Below are positions 34,563-43,372 of a DNA stretch of 64,000 nucleotides, piece after piece. The DNA comes from Pedobacter zeae (GTDB lineage Bacteria > Bacteroidota > Bacteroidia > Sphingobacteriales > Sphingobacteriaceae). The stretch's first letter is position 1. The number at the start of each line of letters is the position of its first letter. The stretch lies in contig NZ_JACIEF010000003.1 in the NCBI RefSeq assembly GCF_014196715.1, positions 587,874 to 651,873 on the forward strand, given 5' to 3'. Under the pieces are notes generated by a model. The model had not been told where the DNA came from, searched no databases, and saw only the letters and a list, made by a program, of their open reading frames with translations. The position numbers were made by a program, and so were the translations under genes.

Positions 34563-35465
34563 TTAATTAACCTCTTTTCCTATAATTTTATTAATGCCCT
34601 GCATTTCAAAATCGATGTCCTGCCCCATTGATTTCATTTTACCGTACAGTTCTACGCGGAGGTGGCTGTTTAATACAATACCGGTTTTAACATCAATTGA
34701 TGTTTCTCCTGAGTTGGTACCACTTAAATCGGTTTCTATTTTGTTGCCCATCACTTCAAAATCACCTTTTGAAATCAATGTACCTTTTACACCCAGTATG
34801 GCCATGCCATCTTTTATTTCTTTCAATGTGTACTGTGTGATGGTCTCAATGGGCATGCTCATTTGCATTTTGGTATCAACGGTCCAGCTATCGCCTATTT
34901 TAACGGCCTTGTCAGGGTAAATTTTAAACGACGATTCCATCGTTTGTTTAACCACCTCATTGTTAAATTGTTTACTTAAGGCATTTTTAATCTGTTTAAC
35001 CTGACCGGTATCCTTGCTCATCCTTTGCGACATATTATCGAGCATTTTATCTATACCTGCAACAGTTTTAATCCCTCCGTTTGGGCCTACCGTCATAAAA
35101 AAAGAGGCTCCTTTTATTCCCCTAAAAGGATTGTTTTTGGTGCTATCCTGATCGTCTGAATTAAGTGTCATGGCATTTCCCATTGCAGTCGATTTCATAA
35201 ACGACCGGTTATAGGTTACCTTTATATCTTTATCGCCATTGTGAGCCTCGGTGATATCAAAAGTGTAATCGGTTTCTATGGTTTGCGTTGAGTGAACGTT
35301 CCTCCCACTAATTTTCTGGTTGATCATCTGATCTGAAATAAACGAGAAATTATATTTATTTCCTACCGGATAATTTTGCCTTAATACATAGGTTTTCTGC
35401 GCAAAACTGCCGATCGAAACCAGACTAAGGATTAGGGTGGCCAATATTCTCATTCGGTAATTCAT
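34563..35465 (-). CDS. Exported protein, DUF6263-like
   Basis: A 300-residue protein with a signal peptide of about 22 residues and an otherwise beta-rich sequence (YTFDITEAHNGDKDIKVTY, FKIYPDKAVKIGDSWTVDT, GIVLNSHLRVE). The pattern matches DUF6263, whose function is unknown. It begins two bases after the MtfA-like peptidase stop, so the two are one transcript. Confidence 0.78.
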   Translation of the reverse strand: MNYRMRILATLILSLVSIGSFAQKTYVLRQNYPVGNKYNFSFISDQMINQKISGRNVHSTQTIETDYTFDITEAHNGDKDIKVTYNRSFMKSTAMGNAMTLNSDDQDSTKNNPFRGIKGASFFMTVGPNGGIKTVAGIDKMLDNMSQRMSKDTGQVKQIKNALSKQFNNEVVKQTMESSFKIYPDKAVKIGDSWTVDTKMQMSMPIETITQYTLKEIKDGMAILGVKGTLISKGDFEVMGNKIETDLSGTNSGETSIDVKTGIVLNSHLRVELYGKMKSMGQDIDFEMQGINKIIGKEVN

Positions 35466-35467
35466 TT

Positions 35468-36241
35468 TTAACCTGCAGGCTGTTGTGCAAAAATGCGGCT
35501 TAACTGAAAATACAGCTCTGGGTGTTTTTCTTTTAACAGTTCGGGTTTTTCAAAGAAATACTCAGATACTACAGCAAAAAATTCGGCCTGATTGGTAATG
35601 GCATAAGGGTTAATATCCGACTTGTTTTCTTCAATTTTTTCCATTTCCTCATGCATCATTTTAATCCATGGCAAAGTATATTCATGTGCCAGTAAATTCT
35701 CAGGAATACCGTCTGTCGCCCCATCAGATTTATCTAAAAGGTGCACAAATTCGTGTATTGCTGTATTTTCTTTACCTGCACTTTTAGAAAAACCATGGCG
35801 CAGTGCCGAACGCGATAAAATCATCTGTCCGTTCATATAACCCGTACCCACCATGCCCATAATATTCCTTTCGCCACCCTCGAACTGAAAATCTTTGTTA
35901 AAAGTATCCGGATACAATAAAACGCTCGTTAAGTTTTTGTATTGCCAATCGTCGAAACCAAAGATGGGGATAACGGCACTGGAGGCGATCAGCAACTCGT
36001 CTAAAGTGGTCATTTCTAAACCCACCGGCTCGATTTTAACTGTACTGAAAAATGTAGCCACCTTTTCTTCAAACCTAAGTTTATCTGTCGAATCAAGATT
36101 GTGGTAGTAGCTCACATAGTCGTCGAGTATTTTTTTGTCGACATCGGTTAATGGCTCTATCGCGACTTTCTTTTTCTTCAGGATTAAATAAAGGGCGATC
36201 AGGAAAATGGGGATCAGGTATGCAAAGGGAAGAGAATTCAT
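35468..36241 (-). CDS. Zinc-dependent peptidase, MtfA family
   Basis: A 257-residue protein with an N-terminal membrane anchor (about 4-22, unlike soluble E. coli MtfA) and the M90 motif AIHEFVHLLDKSDG, in which HEFVH provides zinc ligands and the catalytic glutamate. A downstream conserved FFAVVSEYFFEKP stretch is also family-typical. E. coli MtfA binds the repressor Mlc; no Mlc homologue is visible here. Co-transcribed with the DUF6263-like gene. Confidence 0.9.
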   Translation of the reverse strand: MNSLPFAYLIPIFLIALYLILKKKKVAIEPLTDVDKKILDDYVSYYHNLDSTDKLRFEEKVATFFSTVKIEPVGLEMTTLDELLIASSAVIPIFGFDDWQYKNLTSVLLYPDTFNKDFQFEGGERNIMGMVGTGYMNGQMILSRSALRHGFSKSAGKENTAIHEFVHLLDKSDGATDGIPENLLAHEYTLPWIKMMHEEMEKIEENKSDINPYAITNQAEFFAVVSEYFFEKPELLKEKHPELYFQLSRIFAQQPAG

Positions 36242-36249
36242 GATAAGGA

Positions 36250-37287
36250 TTATGTTGTTACCGGGCTTTCTATGATTTCTATCTGTGTTAAAACATCCTC
36301 GCGTGTTACCGGATACGGTTTTTTATTGCTTATTGCCTGGTAAACCGCTTCGAAAAGCGGCAAATAATTTCCTGCTTCTGATGGGATGATCTCCTCGGTC
36401 TTCTTTCCATTGGCATCAATGGTTGTTAATAAACCATCCTTATCCGCAGCTTCAATACCATAGCCCGCATCGGTTAATTTCATGCCTGCAAGCAACTGTT
36501 CTTCCTGGATATCACTCCTTTGTTTAATAAAGCTGCCATTTACACCATGTAAAACAAATCCAGGCTGTGGGTTTACTACTAACATGCTCGAGGTTACAAA
36601 AACATTTACGCTATCGGGATAGCTCAAATGGATCGAAAAATAATCATCCACCAATGTACCTATTCTATTTTTACCTAAAATTTTATAAAAACTTAAAGGT
36701 TTGCCAAATAAACTGATTACCTGATCTAAAAGGTGTGGGCCTAAATCGTATAACAGGCCACTGGCCTCTACCGGGTTTTCTTTAAATGCCTTTGGCCCGA
36801 TTACGTTGCGGTAACGATCGTAACGCAGGTGCATCTCGTTCAACTTACCCAGTTTACCGCTTTCGAGTACTTTTTTTACGGAAGCGAAATCACTGTCCCA
36901 ACGGCGGTTCTGGTAAAAGAAAATCTGTTTGCCAACGCTATCGGCCAGTTCGAAAAGTGCTTTGGCCTGTGCTGAGGTGGCGGTAAAAGGCTTTTCTACC
37001 AAAATATGTTTATGTGCATGTAATGCAGCCTTCGAATGTTCGTAATGAAGGTTATTGGGCGTATTAATCACCACCAACTCAATTTCTCCATCGTTCAGGA
37101 GTTCATCAACACTGTTGTAGCTTACCATATTAGGGTAATCGTTAACTGCATTTTTATTGCTACGTTCTACCACTGCCTTTAAATCGAAGCCTTCATGTGC
37201 ATTTAGGAATGGGGCATGAAAAACCTTTCCTGACATGCCATAAGCTAATAAACCTGCCGTAATTCTTTTATTGATATTCGTATCCAT
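36250..37287 (-). CDS. Gfo/Idh/MocA family oxidoreductase
   Basis: A 345-residue NAD(P)-dependent dehydrogenase with an N-terminal Rossmann segment (GLLAYGMSGKVFHAP), the catalytic EKPFT motif near residue 97 and the LLYDLGPHLLDQ helix. Substrates of this family are usually sugars or inositols. Separated by eight bases from the MtfA gene, probably the first gene of a three-gene minus-strand unit. Confidence 0.92.
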   Translation of the reverse strand: MDTNINKRITAGLLAYGMSGKVFHAPFLNAHEGFDLKAVVERSNKNAVNDYPNMVSYNSVDELLNDGEIELVVINTPNNLHYEHSKAALHAHKHILVEKPFTATSAQAKALFELADSVGKQIFFYQNRRWDSDFASVKKVLESGKLGKLNEMHLRYDRYRNVIGPKAFKENPVEASGLLYDLGPHLLDQVISLFGKPLSFYKILGKNRIGTLVDDYFSIHLSYPDSVNVFVTSSMLVVNPQPGFVLHGVNGSFIKQRSDIQEEQLLAGMKLTDAGYGIEAADKDGLLTTIDANGKKTEEIIPSEAGNYLPLFEAVYQAISNKKPYPVTREDVLTQIEIIESPVTT

Positions 37288-37379
37288 AGGTCATAAATGT
37301 AACCAAAAATACCATTACCATTCAAGCTAAAGTGTTAAAAAGCCTAAACGTTTTACTTAAGGCTTACACGTTTTTACAC

Positions 37380-37387
37380 TATCTTTG
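37380..37387 (+). promoter_or_regulatory. Bacteroidota -7 element (TATCTTTG) giving a near-leaderless start
   Basis: Exact TAnnTTTG match ending seven bases before the ATG at 37394. A start of transcription about 5-7 bases downstream would fall at or next to the start codon. Upstream, ACGTTTTAC and ACGTTTTTAC form a direct repeat with about 20-base spacing. Confidence 0.55.
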
Positions 37388-37393
37388 CAGGAT

Positions 37394-37744
37394 ATGAAAC
37401 CATCGGAGATTAATGCCAAATGGAAAGTTTTACAGGAAAGGATTTCTCGGGAATTTAACTCGGAATTTCCGGATTTAAAGGTAATGCTTTTTCTCATTGG
37501 CATTCAGGAACTGGGCAAAGGGCCAAAGAAATACAGTAAACGTCAGAAAGAAGAACTGATGCATATTGCTACCTGCCGCTTATTGAGCGAAATGGGATTC
37601 TATGAACTGGAGGGCTTGGACCAGGATGGCTGGCCACATTGGAAACTGGTAAAAGCAATCCCGCCTTACACCATGCTGGAACAGGAGATGCTGATGAAAT
37701 CGCTCGTGGTGAATTACTTTGAGGATATTTATTCAGCAGATTAA
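37394..37744 (+). CDS. Conserved-looking small cytosolic protein, unknown function
   Basis: A 116-residue protein that I do not recognise. It is mostly helical, without signal or membrane segment, and has an RQKEELMHIATCRLL helix followed by a WPHWKLV strand. ATG 37394 is preferred over an in-frame TTG three codons earlier, which lies within the -7 element. Good codon usage, a consensus promoter and a downstream hairpin argue that it is a real gene. It is divergent from the Gfo/Idh gene. Confidence 0.78.
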   Translation: MKPSEINAKWKVLQERISREFNSEFPDLKVMLFLIGIQELGKGPKKYSKRQKEELMHIATCRLLSEMGFYELEGLDQDGWPHWKLVKAIPPYTMLEQEMLMKSLVVNYFEDIYSAD

Positions 37745-37752
37745 ACCCGGTG

Positions 37753-37776
37753 GTGTCAGATATTTCTATCTGACAC
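37753..37776. repeat. Hairpin GTGTCAGATA/TATCTGACAC
   Basis: Ten-base perfect stem, loop TTTC, nine bases after the small gene. No T-run follows, so it may cap the 3' end rather than terminate. Confidence 0.55.
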
Positions 37777-37843
37777 AGCGCTACCTAGTCAGGATGGCAT
37801 TATCAGGCTGCGCAGTATTCATAATAGTGCTGGATATTCTCAT

Positions 37844-37887
37844 CCTGCACAAACCTATTCAAAGATTTTTTAAATATTTTGTGCAGG
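37844..37887. repeat. Inverted repeat CCTGCACAAA/TTTGTGCAGG
   Basis: Ten-base perfect arms with a 24-base interior containing a T-run. Lies in the long spacer before the copy B element. No gene seen. Confidence 0.5.
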
Positions 37888-37928
37888 AAAGATGCTGATC
37901 AAGGCTAACACAAGCTTGTATATTCTTA

Positions 37929-38281
37929 TAGTTTTTTGAAAAGCAGGTTACTGTGGTGATCGGTTCCGATAGTCCCGCCATTCGCTTTACCTCTCTGCGC
38001 TCGGTGTCCGCTGCTGTCGGGTTTAGCTAACCCGGGGCAGTAGTTCTTAGGAAGGGTTGGATTACCGCGCTGGCTTGGACAAAACTTCGTAAGTTTTTCT
38101 AGCACATCTGCAACCCTGAATAGCTGCACCAGCCTCCAAATTTAAACGGGATTGAAGCGGCATCCTCCGATCCGATTTTCCATCGGAATCGAAGATATAG
38201 CGAAAAGCCCGGCTAACATAAAAAAAACAAGAGACCCTGCTTTCCAAAAATAGACCCTGAAACAAATCTGGATGACGACCG
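37929..38281. repeat. Extragenic repetitive element, copy B (fullest)
   Basis: Fills most of the 640-base spacer between convergent genes. Module 1 (37929-38051) holds GTTTTTTGAAAAGCAGGT, CGCTTTAC, TCGGTGTCCGCT, TCGGGTTTAG and GTAGTTCTTAGG. Module 2 (38140-38219) holds GATTGAAGCGGCATCC, a TCCGAT...ATCGGA hairpin and ATATAGCGAAAAGCCCGG. It ends with ACCCTGAAACAAA...GATGACGA. I recall near-identical words from other Pedobacter spacers. Open frames across it are not genes. Confidence 0.7.
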
Positions 38282-38315
38282 TTTATGCAATTTATTGTGC
38301 TATATCAGATACCAC

Positions 38316-38344
38316 AAAAAAACCCCAGTGGATGTACACTGGGG
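38316..38344 (-). terminator. Intrinsic terminator after the OmpA gene
   Basis: On the minus strand CCCCAGTG/CACTGGGG (38337-38344 and 38323-38330), loop of six, followed by seven T. Confidence 0.9.
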
Positions 38345-38386
38345 CTGCATATATAATGACCTCATAGGTAGAGGGAATTTGCAATA

Positions 38387-39064
38387 TTATCCTTGTTTTT
38401 GTGCTGTAGCTTTTAAGGCATCGTTAGCAACAATTACAATTTCTACACGACGGTTGGCTGCACGGCCTGCATCGGTATCGTTATCAGCAATTGGCTCAGA
38501 AAAACCTTTACCAATCGTCACCAACCTTGATGCCGGAACACCTTGAGAAACGGCATACGCTTTAACAGCTGCTGCTCTTCTTTCTGAAAGGCCCATGTTA
38601 TATTGTTCGGTACCACGGCTATCGGTATGGCCGATAATTTTGATATCGGTATCAGGATATTGGTTTAATGACGATGCTAAACTCTGAATATTGGCTTTAG
38701 CTGCATCTTTTAAGGCAGTTTTATCGAAGTCGAATAAAATACCACTATCGAATTTTACAATAATACCTTCCCCTTCACGAATAACTTCTGCGTTGGGAAT
38801 AGCTTTCTGAATTTCGGCAGCCTGCCTATCCATTCTGCGGCCGATAAAAGCTCCTGCTGTACCACCAATAGCACCACCAATTAAGGCTCCAACTGCTGTA
38901 TTACCGGCTTTTTTACCGATTAAAGCGCCGATTACACCACCGGCAGCTGCACCTATACCAGCACCTTTTTGTGTTTTAGTTAAACTATCACAACTTTGGA
39001 ATGCCATAGAGCCAACGGCCAATCCTATACTTAGTGTTGCTATTCTTACTTTTGAAATACTCAT
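38387..39064 (-). CDS. OmpA family lipoprotein with glycine zipper
   Basis: A 225-residue outer-membrane lipoprotein. The lipobox is AFQSC (C25). A glycine-zipper stretch (about 34-76, GAGIGAAAGGVIGALIG and relatives) precedes an OmpA C-terminal peptidoglycan-binding domain (about 100-215) with FDFDKTALK, IIGHTDSRGTEQYNMGLSERRA and ANRRVEIV. It should link the outer membrane to the cell wall. Monocistronic, with a strong terminator. Confidence 0.94.
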   Translation of the reverse strand: MSISKVRIATLSIGLAVGSMAFQSCDSLTKTQKGAGIGAAAGGVIGALIGKKAGNTAVGALIGGAIGGTAGAFIGRRMDRQAAEIQKAIPNAEVIREGEGIIVKFDSGILFDFDKTALKDAAKANIQSLASSLNQYPDTDIKIIGHTDSRGTEQYNMGLSERRAAAVKAYAVSQGVPASRLVTIGKGFSEPIADNDTDAGRAANRRVEIVIVANDALKATAQKQG

Positions 39065-39181
39065 GATATGCTAGATTTATAATTTCCATCCGACATGTTC
39101 AAACACAATGCCAAAAACTAACGGAACCCATACTTCGGCTCATTTTGATCAATTTTCGTTAGAAACAAGAACCTTATTTAC

Positions 39182-39210
39182 AAAAAAAGAGTCCCAATTA
39201 ATCAGGACTC
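39182..39210 (-). terminator. Intrinsic terminator after the ABC-DUF5687 pair
   Basis: Minus-strand stem GAGTCC/GGACTC (39210-39205 and 39194-39189) followed by a run of seven T (39188-39182). Confidence 0.78.
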
Positions 39211-39243
39211 CTCTTACATATTGTATCATTCTTAGTACAAAAA

Positions 39244-39936
39244 CTAAGCAGAGAAATAGCTCTCCAGTTCTTTTAACGTGTTTTCATCTGTCTTAAAATC
39301 CTTAATTACCTGTCCTTTTTCTACCAGCACAATGCGGCTACACACATCGGTAACATGATTTAAATCGTGACTGGAGATAAAAGTAGTCATGCTGCCTGCC
39401 TGTTCTTTTAATAATTTCTTTAAACGGATCTGGGTAGTTGGATCGAGGTTAGCAAAAGGTTCGTCCAAAATTAATATTTCGGGTTTTTGCATCAATGCGG
39501 CGGCAATACCTACTTTAACCTGGTTACCCTTGCTAAAATCGCGTATGTATTTGCCACTGTTCAGGATTTCGCCATTAAAAAACTCCACGTATTGATTAAG
39601 GTATTCAGATACATCCGCTACACTTAAATTGTGTAAACTGCCAATAAAAATAAAATACTCTTCGGGTGTGAGGTAATCGATCAGGAAACCTTCATCCAAA
39701 AAAGATGCGGTATAATCTTTCCATTTATCGTTCTGCATTACGTTTTCGCCCTTCGATAACACTTCGCCTGTAGTCGGGCGGATCAGATCTAAAAGCATCC
39801 GGAAGAAAGTAGTTTTACCTGCGCCGTTATTCCCTACCAAACCCACAGTTTCGCCGGCAGCAATCTGCAGATCTTCGATGTTTACAACAGTTTTATCGCC
39901 GTAAACTTTTTGTAATTTCTTAACTTCTAAAATCAT
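39244..39936 (-). CDS. ABC transporter ATP-binding protein
   Basis: A 230-residue ATPase with Walker A GNNGAGKTT, a signature region reading FSKGNQVKV, Walker B ILILDEPFANLD and the H-loop SSHD. It is transcribed after the DUF5687 membrane protein with a two-base gap. Together they make a two-gene exporter of unknown substrate. The terminator at 39182-39210 closes the unit. Confidence 0.93.
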   Translation of the reverse strand: MILEVKKLQKVYGDKTVVNIEDLQIAAGETVGLVGNNGAGKTTFFRMLLDLIRPTTGEVLSKGENVMQNDKWKDYTASFLDEGFLIDYLTPEEYFIFIGSLHNLSVADVSEYLNQYVEFFNGEILNSGKYIRDFSKGNQVKVGIAAALMQKPEILILDEPFANLDPTTQIRLKKLLKEQAGSMTTFISSHDLNHVTDVCSRIVLVEKGQVIKDFKTDENTLKELESYFSA

Positions 39937-39938
39937 AA

Positions 39939-41411
39939 TTATTCTCTAAAGCCTTCGGCTATTTTATATCGTTGTTTTTCAAGTCGTTTCGCAATGTAGT
40001 TTACCCAAAAGCCCCTTAACAGTAGCATGATTAAACCAAATATGCTCACTACAGCCAACCCCCAGTAAGGTTTATTCAATATACCAAATGGCACATACAT
40101 TAAAATTGGGGTAAGTGCATAAGGGAACATTAAAAGCCATTGCGTGGCACCGGTGCCCTGGTAATTAAAGCTCGCGGCCTTGGTAATATCCAATCTTTTA
40201 TAATTTAGAGTAGCGAGATAAAGCACGACCACTGTTCCAAAACCAATATTATATAAATACGCCGCTAAGTGCAGGAGCAATAATTTCGGGCTTAAAAAGC
40301 CATAAAAACTGGCCAATATTGTAATGATGGTACAGCCAATGGTAAATAACAAAAATTTAGCCTTGATGAAATCTTTAAAGTTAATTTTATTGGCCAATAA
40401 GCCATCAAAATGAGCACTTTGCCAGGCAAACATGAACTGTCCATAAATAATAATCGAAATGCCGGTCATAAATATGGCGCCGAACATCATCTGACCGAAG
40501 GCATCGCTATTGATTGCCTTTTCCTTGTAAAAAATAAACCCATAAAAAAGGAAAAAGAAGCCCATAATAACTGCTGAACGCGGGCGCTTATGGCGAAGGA
40601 TTAATTTTAGCTCTAAAGCAGCCAGTTCGCCAACTTTACCAAAACGGTTAAGAAAAGCGTAATCGGTACTGCCTTTTTTCTCCTGTTTCTTACTCAGTTC
40701 CTCTACATACAGGTTTTTACGTAAGAAACCGGAGTTGAAATAAAATATAGCTATGGCAGCCAGGGTAAATACAAATGCATAATACGGATGCGCTGCAATG
40801 GCACGGAATACAAAATCGGAGCCGCTCATAATGGAAATTACCTTGTAATATTCCAATGCGGCAAAAGCCGCAATTACAACCAATCCTAAAAAGGTATAAA
40901 GTGTATTGGTGATTGATTTCCGTTTGATATACAGCACGAAATAATTGTTAAAAACCATAATTGAAAATATCGAAACGATATACATGACGGTCGTAACTGC
41001 TCCTAGTGCTGGCGCTATTTTAATAAAGCAGAAAGGCAGAAAAATAAAAAAGGGCCAAAGGTTAAAAGCCGAAAAGAGGGCTTTAACATTTAAAAACCTG
41101 ATGATCTTATTTCTCGAAATTCTTAAATGCAGATAGGGAATAATGCTTAACGTTGGCAACTCCTGAAATTGCAAACGCATGATGAAATCGAATGCAAAAT
41201 AATAAAGAATGATGCCGTTAAAACTTTTGATCGGGTCTTGTTTGGGGAAGAAGTAGGCCAGTAAGTGCGACATACCAAAACCGGCCGCGAGTGCCAAAAC
41301 CAAAAAATACAATAAAAAGAAGCCCAGAACAATCTGGCCGGCAATGCTACTGCCCCTGTTCCGCGAACGCCAGAAAGATTTTCTTTGATGGCTTAAAAAA
41401 GTACTCAGCAT
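39939..41411 (-). CDS. DUF5687 family ABC-associated membrane protein
   Basis: A 490-residue protein with about ten hydrophobic segments and the N-terminal motif SHQRKSFWRSRNRG. It matches DUF5687, a Bacteroidota family that takes the permease position next to an ABC ATPase. The substrate is unknown. First gene of the two-gene unit. Confidence 0.88.
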   Translation of the reverse strand: MLSTFLSHQRKSFWRSRNRGSSIAGQIVLGFFLLYFLVLALAAGFGMSHLLAYFFPKQDPIKSFNGIILYYFAFDFIMRLQFQELPTLSIIPYLHLRISRNKIIRFLNVKALFSAFNLWPFFIFLPFCFIKIAPALGAVTTVMYIVSIFSIMVFNNYFVLYIKRKSITNTLYTFLGLVVIAAFAALEYYKVISIMSGSDFVFRAIAAHPYYAFVFTLAAIAIFYFNSGFLRKNLYVEELSKKQEKKGSTDYAFLNRFGKVGELAALELKLILRHKRPRSAVIMGFFFLFYGFIFYKEKAINSDAFGQMMFGAIFMTGISIIIYGQFMFAWQSAHFDGLLANKINFKDFIKAKFLLFTIGCTIITILASFYGFLSPKLLLLHLAAYLYNIGFGTVVVLYLATLNYKRLDITKAASFNYQGTGATQWLLMFPYALTPILMYVPFGILNKPYWGLAVVSIFGLIMLLLRGFWVNYIAKRLEKQRYKIAEGFRE

Positions 41412-41479
41412 ATTTAGTTTAGGTGTTTGATTTTATCGTTATATCCACTATTAGTATACATTAGGCAGAAAATGTTACA

Positions 41480-42760
41480 CTAGTAGTTGTATTTGTTTTT
41501 CCAGTTCTGCCTAAGCTTTTCGCGCAATTTCTCTTCAGCAGGGTTTTTACCAGGATCGTAGATTTTCGTGCCGCTTAATTCTTCCGGAAAATATTCTTGA
41601 GGTGAAAAATTACCTTCGTAGCTATGTGAATATTGATAATCTTTTCCATAGCCGATATTTTTCATCAGTTTGGTAGGTGCATTGCGGATGTGCAGTGGCA
41701 CCGGCAGATTACCCGTTTGCCTAACCAATGCCTGCGCCTTGTTAATGGCCTCATAAGAGGCATTGCTTTTGGGCGAACTGGCCAGGTAGGTTACACATTG
41801 CGACAGGATAATACGTGCCTCCGGGTAACCGATTACATTTACGGCCGTAAAACAGTTATTGGCCAATAAAAGGGCATTTGGATTGGCATTACCTATATCC
41901 TCAGAAGATAAAATCAATAACCGACGGGCAATAAATAGCGGATCTTCTCCCCCTTCGATCATTCTTGCCAGCCAGTAAACTGCCGCATTGGGATCACTGC
42001 CCCGGATTGATTTGATAAAGGCCGAAATAATATCGTAATGCTGTTCTCCGGCTTTATCATAAAGTGCGAGGTTCTGCTGTGCATGGGCCAGCACATTCTC
42101 ATTGGTGAGCACGATTTTATTACCTCCAATACCGTTGATGGCAATTTCGAGTACATTTAAGAGTTTCCGCGCATCGCCACCGGATAAACGGATTAAGGCT
42201 TCATGTTCTTTGATCGAAATTTCCTTCTCAGCAAGAACCGCATCTTTTTTGATCGCTGTTTGCAATAAACCAACCAATTCTTCTTCTGTGAGCGATTTTA
42301 AAATGTAAACCTGGCAACGGGAAAGCAAAGCGGAAATGACCTCGAAAGATGGATTTTCGGTTGTAGCGCCGATTAAAGTAACCAGTCCCCTTTCTACAGC
42401 CCCCAATAAACTATCCTGTTGCGATTTACTGAACCGGTGGATCTCATCAATAAACAAAATGGGTAAACCTAAAAAGCTGTCTTTTAGCTGAGCAGCACGG
42501 TCAATTACCTCGCGGATATCTTTTACACCGCTATTAATGGCGCTTAAATTAAAAAATGGCCGGTCTAATGCTTGTGAGATGATATAAGCCAAAGTCGTTT
42601 TACCTACTCCCGGCGGGCCCCAAAAAATCATTGATGGCAGCTGACCGCTTTCAATGGCTTTGCGCAATACGGCATGCTCTCCTACCAAATGCTGCTGACC
42701 AACATATTCATCTAGGTTTTGAGGGCGCATACGTTCGGCTAATGGAGGCAGGTTTTGCAT
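41480..42760 (-). CDS. rarA: Replication-associated recombination protein A (AAA+ ATPase)
   Basis: A 426-residue AAA+ ATPase of the RarA/MgsA/Mgs1 family: PLAERMRPQNLDEYVGQ at the start, Walker A GPPGVGKTT, Walker B LFIDEIHRF, sensor GATTENPSF, and the C-terminal MgsA domain (NYKNK at the very end). It acts at stalled replication forks. ATG at 42760 is chosen because the upstream in-frame extension of 18 codons reads spacer sequence. Divergent from the VOC gene. Confidence 0.94.
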   Translation of the reverse strand: MQNLPPLAERMRPQNLDEYVGQQHLVGEHAVLRKAIESGQLPSMIFWGPPGVGKTTLAYIISQALDRPFFNLSAINSGVKDIREVIDRAAQLKDSFLGLPILFIDEIHRFSKSQQDSLLGAVERGLVTLIGATTENPSFEVISALLSRCQVYILKSLTEEELVGLLQTAIKKDAVLAEKEISIKEHEALIRLSGGDARKLLNVLEIAINGIGGNKIVLTNENVLAHAQQNLALYDKAGEQHYDIISAFIKSIRGSDPNAAVYWLARMIEGGEDPLFIARRLLILSSEDIGNANPNALLLANNCFTAVNVIGYPEARIILSQCVTYLASSPKSNASYEAINKAQALVRQTGNLPVPLHIRNAPTKLMKNIGYGKDYQYSHSYEGNFSPQEYFPEELSGTKIYDPGKNPAEEKLREKLRQNWKNKYNY

Positions 42761-42888
42761 AATGGTAAATATATAAAAATTGAGTATTTTGTTTGTCGAT
42801 AATTTACTAACCAAATGTTAGCGGCATAACCCATCAACAGTGGTGTAGCTAAAACAAAAAGACGAATGCTTTAGTTCTAATTTATATT

Positions 42889-43269
42889 ATGGACATTAAA
42901 AACTTAGACCACCTGGTCCTAACGGTTGCCAATCCAGAAAGTACATGCAGGTTTTACAGCCTTGCCCTGGGAATGGAAATTATTGAATTTGGCGCGAATA
43001 GAAAGGCCCTGAAGTTTGGAAATCAGAAAATCAACTTGCACCAGTATGGATCGGAATTCGAACCGAAAGCTTTTAAACCCATGCCCGGAACGGCCGATTT
43101 ATGTTTTATCACAGATCTCCCTCTCCGGGAAGTGATGCAAGAACTTAAAGAAAAATGTATCGAGGTGGAGGAAGGACCTGTGGAGCGAACAGGTGCAAAT
43201 GGTAAAATTATTTCGATCTATCTGCGAGATCCGGATATGAATTTAATTGAAGTGAGTAATTATCTGTAA
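42889..43269 (+). CDS. VOC (glyoxalase/bleomycin-resistance fold) family protein
   Basis: A 126-residue protein of one VOC module. The metal-ligand positions are recognisable: H9 in NLDHLVL, a histidine in INLHQYG, and E in [10 protein letters not shown] at the end. It resembles STM3117-type VOC proteins. It could be a lyase, isomerase or resistance protein; the substrate is unknown. Confidence 0.88.
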   Translation: MDIKNLDHLVLTVANPESTCRFYSLALGMEIIEFGANRKALKFGNQKINLHQYGSEFEPKAFKPMPGTADLCFITDLPLREVMQELKEKCIEVEEGPVERTGANGKIISIYLRDPDMNLIEVSNYL

Positions 43270-43322
43270 CCGCCCGGCACTGTTTGCTATATTGGCCGTT
43301 TGAGCATGCTTCCTGCAAAATA

Positions 43323-43366
43323 GCCCCTGAATAAATTTCTTTCATGCCCGGTTCAGGGCGACGAGT
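43323..43366. repeat. CCCTGAA...TTCAGGG hairpin with GCGACGAG tail
   Basis: Stem CCCTGAA (43325-43331)/TTCAGGG (43352-43358) between convergent genes. The same CCCTGAA-hairpin-GACGA word ends elements at 38258-38281 and 51569-51592. Confidence 0.55.
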
Positions 43367-43372
43367 TAAAAA

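Noticed and set aside
38062..38265. Open frame of 67 codons on the minus strand
   Set aside because: Inside repeat copy B with a structured hairpin; no coding character.
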